Shown here piece by piece: positions 46,871-59,800 of a stretch of DNA of 64,000 bases. Position 1 is the stretch's first letter, and every line of letters starts with the position of its first letter. Origin of the DNA: Proteromonas lacertae (Eukaryota; Sar; Bigyra; Opalinata; Proteromonadidae); contig NGBS01001178.1 in assembly GCA_002245135.1 (NCBI GenBank), positions 62,001 to 126,000 of the forward strand, read 5' to 3'. Under the pieces are notes generated by a model that was given only the letters and a program-made list of their open reading frames with translations, searched no databases and was not told the DNA's origin. The position numbers and the translations under genes were made by a program.

Positions 46871-48958
46871 TTATTCAAATAACTTTCTATTATGAGAAGC
46901 AGGTAAATTCATTACCATATTCCTTCCATATTCGCTGTTCTGCAAGCCAGCTTGTCTCAAAGCCATAATCAATCTAAATCTTTGATCTTTAAATATTTCT
47001 TCATCATTATATCCATTTACTCTAAATATATCATATTCATTATATGGTTCAGCTGTCGAAGAGATTGTTCCTTGTTGTAAACGATTTGTATCTTTTTCAA
47101 TCTTATCAATAACAGGTTTATATGGAACAGATTCGATTAATTCTTCGATCTTTTTCTTTCTTATTTCTTCTTCTTCTTTTCTTCTCATTTCTTCAATTCT
47201 ATACAATATTAATAATATTAATATATATATATATATATACTTTCTTTCTTCCCTTTGTTTATCTAATAATTCTTTTCTATATTCAGTTCTTTCAACTAAT
47301 TGTGGATATATTTCTTTTTTCTTTTGTTCTTCCAAAATTGCAATTCTTTTCATATTTTCTTCAATTATTTCATCTTCTTTTTTCTTTACTTCTTTATATT
47401 GGTCTACTTTATTCTTCTGTATAATGTTATGAAGTATTTGTTTAGATTCTTTGATTCTTTTATCTTGTTCCTCTTCTAGTTTTCTTCTTTCTTCTTCTTC
47501 TCTTCTTTCAGCTTCTTTTTCATCGTATTTTGCTTTTAGAATTGATAATTCTTTATGCTTTTCTTGCTTCTTTTGGTTTACTTCTGATTTTTCTATTTCA
47601 AACAACATTTTTTCTTCATATTCTTTTAGAATATTCTGAATTCCATCTTTTATTGACTTTATTAATTCATTCTAATATAATATAAATTAAATATATATAT
47701 AAAAATATTAACAAAATATACTATTTCTCTATTCCATTTTGTATTGGCATCTTTCATTTTAGTATCATAATAATAATACGCCATATATGTTTTATCATGA
47801 CTGATAATTTTATCAATATGATACTTCGGAAATTGAAGTTGAAATATTTCATATAAATCATTTTTATTTTTCTTTGAATATAGTTTTTCTAATTGTGTGA
47901 ATTTAATATGATCTTCCTTATTCCAATCTTCTTCAATTGATTGATTATTCTAATAAAAAAAAAAAAATAAGAGAAAAATACTGTTTTTGTATCTAATTCT
48001 GTTTTTAATTGTAATAAATTCTGAGTATGTTGATCTTGTCTCATTTTAAACACATTTCTCATTTCTTCACGATATAATAACAACTCATTTTTAGCTTTAT
48101 TACTCTTCAAAAATGATTCAAATATATCATCTATCACTTTACAATCTTCATATATTTGTTGTTGTTTATTATCAAACATACTACTATTCAATTGATTTAT
48201 CTCTTCTGTTAATTCTATTTGTTCATTTTCTAACACATCTATTTTTTTATTTATATTATTTTTCATATCAGTTAGTGTTTTATATATTTCTAATTGATAA
48301 TATTCTATTTGATCAATATCATCACATGTTTGAAGAAAACTTTTATATTCTTTCAATATCTGTTTAAGTGATAATATTTGATTATTTAATGTGATTTTAT
48401 CATCTTCTTCGTCATTTAAATATTTCTGTTGTAAGTTATATACATCTGTAGTTATATTCATTATCCTATTTATCTTGTTAGGAGATTTTCGAGGAGTTGT
48501 AACAGGTGATTTTGGAGGTTGAATTTCAATTGGTTCAAATTCTGGTATATCTTTATTGGATTCACTTTTATAAGGTAATGGTGATGAAAATTTTGATTCC
48601 TGTGATCTGAGAGTGGTGTTTCTAGACATTAATTTTGATTTGAAGGGAGATTGCAGTTTTTTCTCTTCCAGTGTTGTGAATATTCGATCTATTGATTTTT
48701 CTAATATCTTTTTGCGTTGAAACCATTTTCCTATGTTCGTCTACCCACTGAACTCGATGTTTTCCTAGTTTACTTTCTTCTTGATGTTTTTTAACTCCCT
48801 TTTTAATATCTTTGTATTTTTTAAGAAACTTTGAGTCATCTTCACTTAGATCCCTAATTGCTTCTAATTGTTCATCTAAATCTCTATGACCTATTGCTCT
48901 AAATGGTTTCTTCTATTAATGATAATAATAATTCAAATACGTTAGTTATTCTTGACAT
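46871..48958 (-). CDS. CCDC148-like coiled-coil protein
   Basis: Long coiled-coil protein of about 640 residues, matching CCDC148, a ciliary and centrosomal protein in animals. Landmarks: the N-terminal HRVQWVDEHRKM stretch, WNKEDHIKFTQ in the middle, a long Glu/Lys coiled coil (about 47,200-47,600), and the family signature near the end (GYNDEEIFKDQRFRLIMALR then QAGLQ). It starts at ATG 48958 across an intron near 48913-48940. At 48723-48730 the frame shifts by one base in a run of four A, between HRKM and WFQRKKILEKSIDRI; skipping one A gives a continuous family-like reading. Other introns lie near 47951-47982, 47675-47721 and 47199-47239. Ciliary role is from the family, not from this sequence. 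Confidence 0.78.
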
Positions 48959-49065
48959 AAAACGATTATTTTCAAAATTTTCTCAAACAAGTTTGATAGT
49001 TATTTTCTTCAATATAAAGACATTTAAACATACATTCAAATAAATATTATAATATACTAGTTAAA

Positions 49066-49960
49066 TTAAATAATTACAGAATATTTTAAAGGAAGAGATG
49101 TGATTTTGTATGCTAAATCATCCAATTCAGCTTGTGTAGCAGTTGATTCATCACTATCTTTAGATTTATTCTCTTCCTATACATGTTGATTAGATAAATA
49201 TATAAAAATACTATTTCTTTCACAGAATTACTGTAAAAATGACTAAATGCTTCAATCTCTTTTGTAGATACAAATGAAGATTGAAGATCATTCAAAATAC
49301 TTGATATTTCTTGATTATTATTCTTCATTATAGAATCTAGCATTTGAGTTGGAAATGATAGAAAATTATTGAATTTTGAAGTTATTGTTTCATTGGAAGG
49401 TGTAGCAGAGGATGTTTGTAATGAATAACTATCATTATACAATCCAGGAATAGTAAATGGAATTCCATTAAAATCATTCAACAAATAATTATAAATATTG
49501 AAATATTGAATCAAATGGTGGTTTTAATTGGTATATTTGAAGTGAACATAATGGAAATGAAATTATTAATGTTGGAATTTCTATCAATTTGCTTTTTATA
49601 ACTTTATATATTGATAATTCTGATATACAAGTATGATCTATCAAAAAAAGGGAATTATGTATTTCCAATGCAAGCATATTACCTGGTTTTATATTACATC
49701 TAGATAAACAATATATTAGTGTCACATTGATACTTGAGCAGTAACAGCTGAAATTGAAAAGATGAAGGATCATTTTCTGCGGAATCATCAAAAAAGCATA
49801 CTTTATCATCGCATAGCACAGATAAACAACCTAAATATGAATAAAAACTATATACCACTGAATAATACTTGGATTAATATATCCGATCCTTTCAATGTCT
49901 GTATATCTGTGGCTAGTTTCTCAAAATATGACTAAAGAATTCACAAATTCATGAATAAAC
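49066..49960 (-). CDS. Unknown protein
   Basis: I do not recognise it. From about 49930 downward, exons read SYFEKLATDIQTLKGSDILI, then CLSVLCDDKVCFFDDS, then across a 34-nt intron CNIKPGNMLALEIHNSLFLI, then LNDFNGIPFTIPGLYNDSYS, and finally EENKSKDSDESTATQAELDD to the TAA at 49066. It is mostly helical with polar, Ser/Thr-rich tail and no clear signal or membrane segment. Near 49490-49505 the frame changes by one base in a T-rich stretch, between DSIF and NIYNYLL. The start codon could not be fixed; an ATG near 49988 may belong to an earlier exon. The similar one-base break as in other genes here suggests either assembly error or frameshifting. Confidence 0.45.
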
Positions 49961-50088
49961 ATCACAATAAAAATTCAAAACTCAAGCCATAAACAAACTA
50001 TGAGTTGTAATAGTCCACATTCATTTAAATAGGAATGCTGAGGCTTAATTCACTCTTTTAATTTCATTAATTAAAATATCATTTCACA

Positions 50089-50673
50089 ATGAACCAAAAC
50101 CCAGAAATACAAGAAAATATAAAGAAGCTCCAAGAGAAATTCCAAGGAGTATAAATACTAACCTTTTTATAAACGCATTGAATCATTTAACTTATCTTTA
50201 TATATGAAGTTCTGCAATATTATAATTAATATAAACTATTTTTTATTTATAATTTTATATTCATGTTATAGGTTCAAATCGGTGGTAAAGGATCAGTAAG
50301 AAGAAAGCATAAGGTAGCTCATAAATCAACAACAGAAGATAAAAAAATCCAAAATCAACTTAAGAAACTTGGACTTAACCAAATTCCCAATGTTGATGAT
50401 GCTATGTTTTTCATGAAAGATGGTTCAGTCATAAAGACAACCAAACCTAATGTACAAGCATCTATGCAAGGAAGCTGTTTCGTTATTAGTGGAGGAAAAT
50501 CAGAGAAAAAGACCCTTGCTGATGTATTACCCGATGTTATTTCACAATTACCAGCTTCAGCACTTAAAGGAGCTGCAGCAGGATCAACCCCAGCTGCACC
50601 AGCTGCTTCAAGTGATGAAGTTCCAGAATTAGAAGAAAACTTTGATGAAGCTGCCGATGATAACAAAAAGTAA
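50089..50673 (+). CDS. BTF3: Nascent-polypeptide-associated complex beta subunit (BTF3)
   Basis: Ribosome-bound chaperone subunit that contacts nascent chains together with NAC-alpha. Two exons give about 153 residues: MNQNPEIQENIKKLQEKFQG, then VQIGGKGSVRRKHKVAHKST, the ribosome-binding basic motif (RRKHK), and the NAC fold (KKLGLNQIPNVDDAMFFMKD, VQASMQGSCFVISGG). The tail is acidic, as is usual. The intron (50149-50271) is 123 nt, several times longer than almost all others in the window. I looked for snoRNA boxes in it and saw no convincing C and D pair. Confidence 0.95.
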
Positions 50674-50809
50674 TTAATGTATTTTCTAATAGAAGCCTCA
50701 ATAATATTCTTGTATTGTGTTGGTTAAAATTCATTTTTTAATATTTATGGGGTATGTAGTATTAATCGAAAATTTTTGATCAAAATACCCATAAATTGTT
50801 TCTTTCGTT

Positions 50810-53800
50810 ATGTTGGTTTATATTGTCTTTTTCCTTCTTTTATTCATATCTTATGCTTTAGGTCTAAGTGATCCAGATGATATATATACTATTGGTCTTT
50901 TAAGTCAAAGAAATTATGCAATAGATCAAGATATAATGAATTCTATCAAATTAGCATTTACAGAAGTTAGTTTTGGAAGAGCAATTATTTTTAAGTTTGA
51001 AGAGGATTACTATGACGATTCAAGTAAATGCGGTGAGAGAGTGGAGTATTTAATAGGTAAATCTGTATCAGTTATATTTGGTGGAATATCCCATGAATGT
51101 CTAATTCATGCAAGTAAAGCAGTAAAATATTCAAACGTTATTTTTCTAACAGCAGCATCTGGATTGGATTCAGAGTGTAATTCCAATGTAATATCATCAC
51201 CCAGTTTTATAAGAAGGCTAGCGACAATAATGGCTCCTCAATTCCAAAATGTGATATTTATTGGTGAAGAGAATAATTACTATGATGAAATTAACCAAAC
51301 AAATGTATAATCAATACAATCTATACAATATCTTCAACAATTCAAATTTTGATTTTATAATTTACGATTCCTGCTGAAACAGGTAGTGATATAGGTGATA
51401 AATTGGTCAATACATTACTACCATCAGGTGGTTATTTAATATCCTTCCTAGATAACGATAAATTAAAAACCATATTTCCAGATATAAAAACCAAAATTCA
51501 AGGTAAAGAGATAAAATTAATTTGTTTCTTTCAATCTTGTAGTAATTTATACTATGAAAATCCAACATTATTTGATGGTCAGTTATTATATTCATCCTTT
51601 ATTAATGAAAGCTCTTTATTTTACGATTATTATACAACAAAATATTCAATTACAAGTGATATAATAGTTACTGAATATATGTTTAATTCATTTATGCTGG
51701 CTTTGTCATTTCGTAAAGCAGTTTCATCTACTCATTTTACACTGCCATCAATTATTCGTCCAGTTTTAAGCGGAACTCATACATTTGATGGTATTTCAAT
51801 ATATATAAGTTCCAATAATATATTCGTTACAAAATATAATATTTATACAATAAAAGGTGATACAAGTACATTTATTGATTATGGAAATATGACAATATTT
51901 AATTATATCAATCCATACTCTATATCACCATTTCTTCCTGATTATTATAAAGATGTAAAAGATTCATTATCAAATTGTGAGGGTGATATAATTATCACTA
52001 AGCCAGTCCATCATATAATCATATTACACAAAGAAATAGTGATTACATTAGCAGCTGATTATTTAGAGGCAGTTTTCTATGAATTAATTAATATTAACGT
52101 GAATGGAGGTTTATTGAATAATTATATATTACCTCACTTTCTATTGATGAATGAAAATGTATTGAAATATATGAAGTTTTATATTGAAGAATATAATGTA
52201 AAAACAATATTTGGATTTGAACCTGATTTAAAAATAAGTGAAGAATTTCATGATATCATTGATAATAATAGAGTTATGTTTTTTGTATTGTCTCCATCTA
52301 CTGGAAATCTTTGTTCACCAAATATTATGTATGTGAATACTGTCTTATATTATTCCGTTGAGTTTTTATTTTCAGTTACACCATTTATTCCAGAATATCA
52401 ATATCCAGTACATATTATAATTCAAGAAAATTTAATCAATTTGAATTATTTAAATAAAAAGATAGTTTCATTTCCATATGGATATTCTATTTATTTCATT
52501 TCTAATTGTCAAAATGTAACTGATATAATGAATAATAAAATCTTAACAGTAAAAACAAATTATACTATTTTAACATTAATGACAATTTGCCATAAGGAAT
52601 TTTTTACAGCTTTGGATGTTGGAAGTGATAATATTAAAGGGGTTTTACCTATGTTTATATCATCTTATCAACAATTGATAGTATATGGAAATAAAGTATA
52701 TATATATATATATATATTCATTAATTTTGTATAGTATGAAAGGATTTGTTTAGTAGCAAGAACCACAATGAATGATATTAAAAAGGAAGTGAGTGACTTT
52801 ATTGTTGATTCATTAACACCAATTAAACCATCAGCAGATGTAGTGATTGGAAATGAAGCGTTTTATATATGGAGAACATCAGTCACTAGTTCATCATCAC
52901 TTGATCCAGAGGACTACAAACTGTATATATATATATATATATAAGTTACTATTATATTATATTTATAGTCATTTTTACGATTTTCCAGTTCATGATGAAA
53001 ATAAAATTGTATTTTCAAATTATATTTACAGTAATTTGTACTTGATACATTTCAATAAATCTGAAGAAATCATTACTCATCAATCTTTAGCTTTGAATTC
53101 TCCACAATTAGTGTATTATGATGCAAATGACAATTATAAATTATGTATTGCAAATGAAGGATGTATTTTTTTTTTTTACTTTTATTTTTTAATAGATACA
53201 AAGGTAGAAAGTGAATTAATTTGTTTAATATTAGACGATACATTAAGTTATACTGAAACATTTACAATCAGTAATATGAATTTCTATATATCATCTAAAT
53301 ATGATGATTATATTATATTTTATCAGACTTATCAATGTGAATTGAGCAATATCAGTTGTATTGATTTAGCAATGAACGAATGTGTGAATATGAGAGCGAA
53401 TTATACAGTCGGTTTGTTTACTGAGGAAGTAGTGGAAAAGATTAAAATATATTTTGATAGAATTCAAGTTATTAATATATTATCATATTCGAATTATGAT
53501 TGCCATGTTAATTTTACAAAAGTATAAATGATTATTATTATTTTTATTATATAGTATGGATATTCATTAACTCAATCTGTAGAATCTATAGCTAAACTAT
53601 TTCATGATGAAAATATACAAGGAAGTAATACAATGTGTGTAGTTGGTCCAAATGATATGTATAATATATAATATAATAATGATAATGATAAATAGATATA
53701 CAAATAATCTTATAGATATGTTAAAGAACCATATCTACACTTCACAATTCGATATTCTATACATCAACAAAAATGACGCTAATGTAAATACAAAAATCAA

Positions 53801-56800
53801 TACCAACTGTAAAAACTCAATATTAATTTCCACTTTATTAACAGATGATGATTATCACTTATTCAAAACACTTGCAGTAGATTCATCAATAACAGTAGTT
53901 AATTTTAGATATATAAATCCAGGTGAAAACCATTATACACCATATTTCAAAAATCATTATTTTGTCGGCTTAATGTATGCAATGGAAAGTTCATTATATC
54001 AGCAAATACTCTCATCTTTACTAACATTCTTGAAATCTATTGAATATGAATATTACTTCCAAGTTATTCCCTCATTACCTTTATATCTCATCTCTGCTGT
54101 TCAAATGACCCAATATTTATACACTCAGAATGTTCCATTAACATTTGATTCATTTGAAGATGTTGTTACACTCTATCCTGATAAACAAATAGGTAGATAT
54201 TTGAGATTATTGTTCTTTAATGGAACACATTTAAGTGAAGATTATAGATCACCCGTTTCGATTATTCATTTATCATTTTTAAGATATGATCCAAGTAGTT
54301 GGAATGAGTATTGTAGCTTTTTAATTGATGAACAAAATCCAGTAATACATGTTGAAGTTGTATTAGTTGGAGTGTTATATAACTCTATGGATGATTATTC
54401 TACTATTTATAGTATGCTTGCAGCAGCTGAAAGTACATTTAAAGTAGAAACAGTTGAAGATACCATTGTCAAGTTAATTCCAATAAAATATGAACCAAAT
54501 AATGTTGAAGAGAAATTGAATTTATTTGTCGAAAGTTATAGTGAGAGAATTATCGCATTATTTCAAATTGATAATGATATTGATGAAGATTTAATTGTGG
54601 CATTTTGTGAAAGAAAAGATGTACCTGTAATAAGGTTATTTACTCCATTAGAATTGGGATGTAATAATTATATGTATATAATATTTCTCTTTCTCTTTCT
54701 CTTTCTCTTTCTCTTTCTCTTTCTCTTTCTCTTTCTCTTTCTCTTTCTCTTTCTCTTTCTCTTTCTCTTTTCTCTTTCTCTTTCTCTTTCTCTTTCTCTT
54801 TCTCTTTCTCTTTCTCTTTCTCTTTCTCTTTCTCTTTCTTTCTATTATTTTTTATTTAATTATATATTTTATTTTTTGCATTAGTATTGATGCTGCTTTT
54901 AATCCACGAAATCTTTACTATGTCTATTACTTACTTATATTAAAACAATCACATGGTGAAGTGTATATAATAACAGATGGTTCAAAATTAGCCTTTTCAA
55001 TGTTAGATCAAATGCAATCAGACTTCTCATTAATTAATTTAGACATATATACAAGTACTATTACATCAAAAAGTACAAATGATGAATTATATTTATTAAT
55101 GAAAGATATAATACTGAAGTTCCCTGATGGAGGATTGATATTGTATTTATGTAATGAATGTAAAAATACAGTCGTTTTTTATGATTACATTTATACTTAT
55201 TTATTGCATTTAAACGATGAAATTGACTATTTTTATCCATATTTCTTTGTCACTAATGATCCAATGTATGATTATACCTCAATATTAGATAAAAAGATAT
55301 TCAAAAATATAGTATTTATATCCGATTTCTTATATGATGATAATGAAGAATTAACTAAATATTATCAATGGAAATCAACTTTGATTGGTTCAACAGGAAT
55401 GAAAATTGATAGTAAAGGTATTTATGGATATTCATTATATACAATCTCTTCAATGCAATTCGTGATTCAACAAGTTATGAATATTCAAAATGGTCATTCT
55501 TCATCTACAATCGTGTGTATAAATCACCTTTAAATGATATATTATTAACCAACGATAGAGCATTATTCACTGATTCATATTTTATATCTTATAATTTAGA
55601 AAGTAATTTATTTTATGTAGCTCAAAAAGTGGGTGTTATGACTCCAAATATATTCTTAGATTATCGATATACATACTTATCTTACTGTAAAATGCAGGAA
55701 ATTGATACTTATATAATCACAATATTACATCCATTTACACCTAAAGGATTGTTTGATAAATATATTGATAATGTAATTCAATTGTATGATTATTTACAAA
55801 GTATGAATTATGAAGGTGGAATAATGGGAAAATTTGTAGAACCAATTATTGTTGATATAGGAAGTGATGAAGTTACAACAAGAAATGAATTGTTAAAGAT
55901 ATTTGAAAAAGATAAAAAACCATTAACATTTGTTGGAGGTCATATATATCCAAACATACGTCAAGTTATTTCAGAGGTTTTGGTAGAAAAGAGTAATGAG
56001 AAAAACAGTTATTATTTATGGAGTATTTATGAAGTCGTAGATTTAGAATGTTTTCCAAATATATTCAACTTAAATTCAGTTTTTTATTTGAAATTTTTAA
56101 ATGCTATGAATTATATCTTAACAAAGAGAATCAATAATTTATTGTATGTTGTTTCAGGAAGAAGTAGTTTGATGGAAGTAAAATCAATAATATACAATTA
56201 CCATATCACTGCCAATCAGTTAAATACTACAATGATGATGATAATTGATTCAAGAATCGATTTACTCAATAAAATCAATAAAATAACCACTCGAAGTGAA
56301 GAAATCGGTGAAAAAGTTGGAATAATATTTGATATAGATATTGAATATAAAAAAATCATATATCCTGAAATTGATAAAAAGAATAACTTGAAAGATCAAT
56401 ACTTTTGCGTAGATATCAATGTAATTAATGATTATAATAAACTTAAAGATTACAAAGAAAACACATTTTCATTCTTTTTGAACTATCATCCTGATTATCA
56501 ATTGTTATTTGCTGGAACAATTAATGGATGAAAACATTCACCCTGTTTTGTCTTATACTTCTATTTCTCCATTTACTCCAATAATTGCTTCTATTCCTTA
56601 TATGATTGAAGAAATTGGAAATATAAGAGGAACTTTTGAAGGTGATTGGTTAGACACCATATTTGGTTATTCATTTTTATCACCTGAAGGTTATTATATA
56701 TTTAATGATAATTTATTAGTGACAAGACCTTATCGATTTGGTACATTTATGACTGTTAATGATAGAAAAATGATTGTAATGGATCATTATAATAAAGATA

Positions 56801-59800
56801 CCTCAGAACCATTTTTATATTCGATATTATACAATAATTATGGTTTAGATGCTTATATGGATAGAGATCATTGCAATTTCAATACAATGAAAGAATATTC
56901 CAATAAATATTTAGTTGTTGTAGTAACAAATGATGAACATAATATGAATAAAAAAATAAAGAATATGAATAGTAAAGATTCAAAAGATTTTACATTTGGT
57001 ATTGTAATCAGTCTATTAAAGCCACTATTTGTTGATAATATCATTGTTACTCCGTATTTCATTAAGGTAGACACAGAAACAACAACAACAGAAGAAGTTA
57101 CAGAAATTCTCAATCCAATGAAAGAAAAGATATTATCATTTGTTGGATGTCAGAATATTGACTGTATTGAAATAATTAAACCAATTTTAAATACTTGTAA
57201 AAGTGATCAAATCTTAATTACTTCTGTTGAATTCTTAAATGAATGTAATCCTCATATAGTGACAATTGGTTATCCAATCTATCAATCACTTTTACATGTT
57301 ATTGACCATTTTATGTCACTCATATTTACACAATATATTATTATTTATGATAGCACTTGTAGCTCAGAATCTTTGCAGTTTATTAAGGATTATATTACAT
57401 TTTATCATAGTGTTTATGAATTGTTTGATATAAGAGATAAAAGTATAACTGAAGAGACGATTATAAATTCATTTATATCATATGAAAAAGTAGTAGTATT
57501 AGTAATTATTGATGACTCTACAAAAATAGAATATTTATATAGATATGCCAATTTTAAGCATATTATTGTGTTATATAACATATTCCCACCAAGTTCAATA
57601 TTTATTGATGACGAGATAAGTGATTTTAAGAAAATTGGTTCCACTAAAGATGGTATTTATGTATTAAACCAATTAACGTTCAAAGATTCTACAGTTGTTC
57701 AATCTATCATAGAATTATTTAACAACGATTATAATCACTTAACAGTTACAACAAATATGATATTAGGTTATTTATCAATTCATTTCTTGGAATATATTTT
57801 TGAGACATTTTCATATTCATTATCAAGTGAAGAAAAGAATGAAAAGCAGTTCATTTCATCAGATTTTACTATTTTTGAAGTATTTCATTACTTTAGTAAA
57901 ACTCAAACAATCACAAATCCAGTGGTACTATTGCAATATAGAGATGGAGATTATAAATTAGTTCATCGATTCTCCAATTTACATATTTTCAAAAACAAAT
58001 TTCCACAATTCTCCAGTAAGTACGTTGGAAGAGCATGTGATTTTCAGAATGGAGATGAGAATCATGAAACGACATTAGCAGTTAAGAAAATAGCATTATT
58101 ATTCTCTTTTGAAGGAAAATTCAAGTATTATGATATTCCAACAGTTTTAGGAATAGCTCAAATATTACATTACATTGAAAAATATGATGATAATTTCTAC
58201 TTATCATCTGTAATTAATATCAAATCAGATACTTCACTATTTGAAACTGAATTTCAGAAGGTAGTTAAAGATGACAGTATAATCTTAGTAATGGTTGGAT
58301 ATGTAAATCAATCTCAAACAGTCATTAAAAGAAACTTAGGAGATACTGATAAATTATTATTAATTGTATATCCATATACAGGAGTTAATTTATCTCCAAA
58401 TATATTATATTCAAGACCAACAACAATGTCTTATTTTTATAAATTATGGGAATTCTATTCGATTGAATATACCTTTGTTCATTGTATTATAATTAGAAAT
58501 AATAAATATCACACATTTGCCAGTAATTTAGAATATACAATCAAAGATTATTGTGGAGATAATGATGATAATAGTGATGAAAAATGGATTGTTAATTATG
58601 ACATTGATTTTGATGATAATAGTGAAAAAATCAATGAAATATTTGATGAAATAAATAGCAAATATGAACATGCTTTAATCCTTGTTACTATAAACAGTGA
58701 TATTTTGAGGACTTTAATTAAAACATTGTGTTTGAGAGGTGATAATACATATTATAAATATCAAATATACTTCATTTATTTATCTATTTTGGATTATTAT
58801 GAATTTTTGAAAAACTGTGAAAATTTCAATGTTGTTAATCCTTCAATAATAAATTATCGATTATTGCAAGTTACAGATGATATAAAACACTCTGATTTGT
58901 TAGGAAAGAAAAATGATATATTAAATTATAGATCTTTTGCTCTTTTAATACATGATACATTGGATTTAGATTTTATTACTGATGATCAATATTCAAGTGC
59001 TATTGGATTATTGTATTACAATTTAATCGATATAAGTTATCCAAATCAAAAAATAAACTCTGATTATTTCATCTATAAGCAACTAGAGACTGAAACAATA
59101 AATGATAATGGTGAAAAAGAAGAAATATCATTTCAGTTTAGTCCATCTTTGAGATTGAAATCTCCAATCTATACAATTGATTTTAGAGATAGTAATTATG
59201 ATTTATATATATCAGAGAATTCCTTGAATATTGCTGGATATCAATTCCCTTATTATATAGAAATAGATTATTCTGAAAGTAGTTATTATAAAACATTTAA
59301 TGTAACTCCAGTTTGTATATTTACTGAATCAATCAAGAACTTTACTAAGTATGAGAAATACACATTATATGGAATATTAAATGGAATGTATCAAATCAAT
59401 AGAAATGGAGGATTACAAATAACTTACTGCGTTCCACGAATATTTTCCTATAACCAATTATTAGAAATGATCAAAAATAAAGACTATGGTTATTGTAATG
59501 TTATTGTAACATTATTCCATACTTCATTGTTGTTAAATATTAAAGATGATATTGAGAATAGTAATTTATTAGCTGTTTCATTGAGAAATGATATAGGAGT
59601 AAATTGTACTAGACATATAATTCATTCAGGCTTATTACCCAATCAACTTGGAACTTTAATATATGATTTTACTGTAACTCAACATTTATATAATTTAATT
59701 GTAGTTTATAATAAAGACGATTATATTTGTAAGTTTAAAGCAGAGTTTTATAAGAATTATTTTGAGAAGAAATTCTATCGATCTGTTGAGACTTATCCTT

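Noticed and set aside
54674-54884. Leu/Phe/Ser-rich coding run read through the TTTCTC array
   Set aside because: Flanking exons join perfectly in frame if the array is treated as a GTATAT...TTAG intron; the run is translated repeat.
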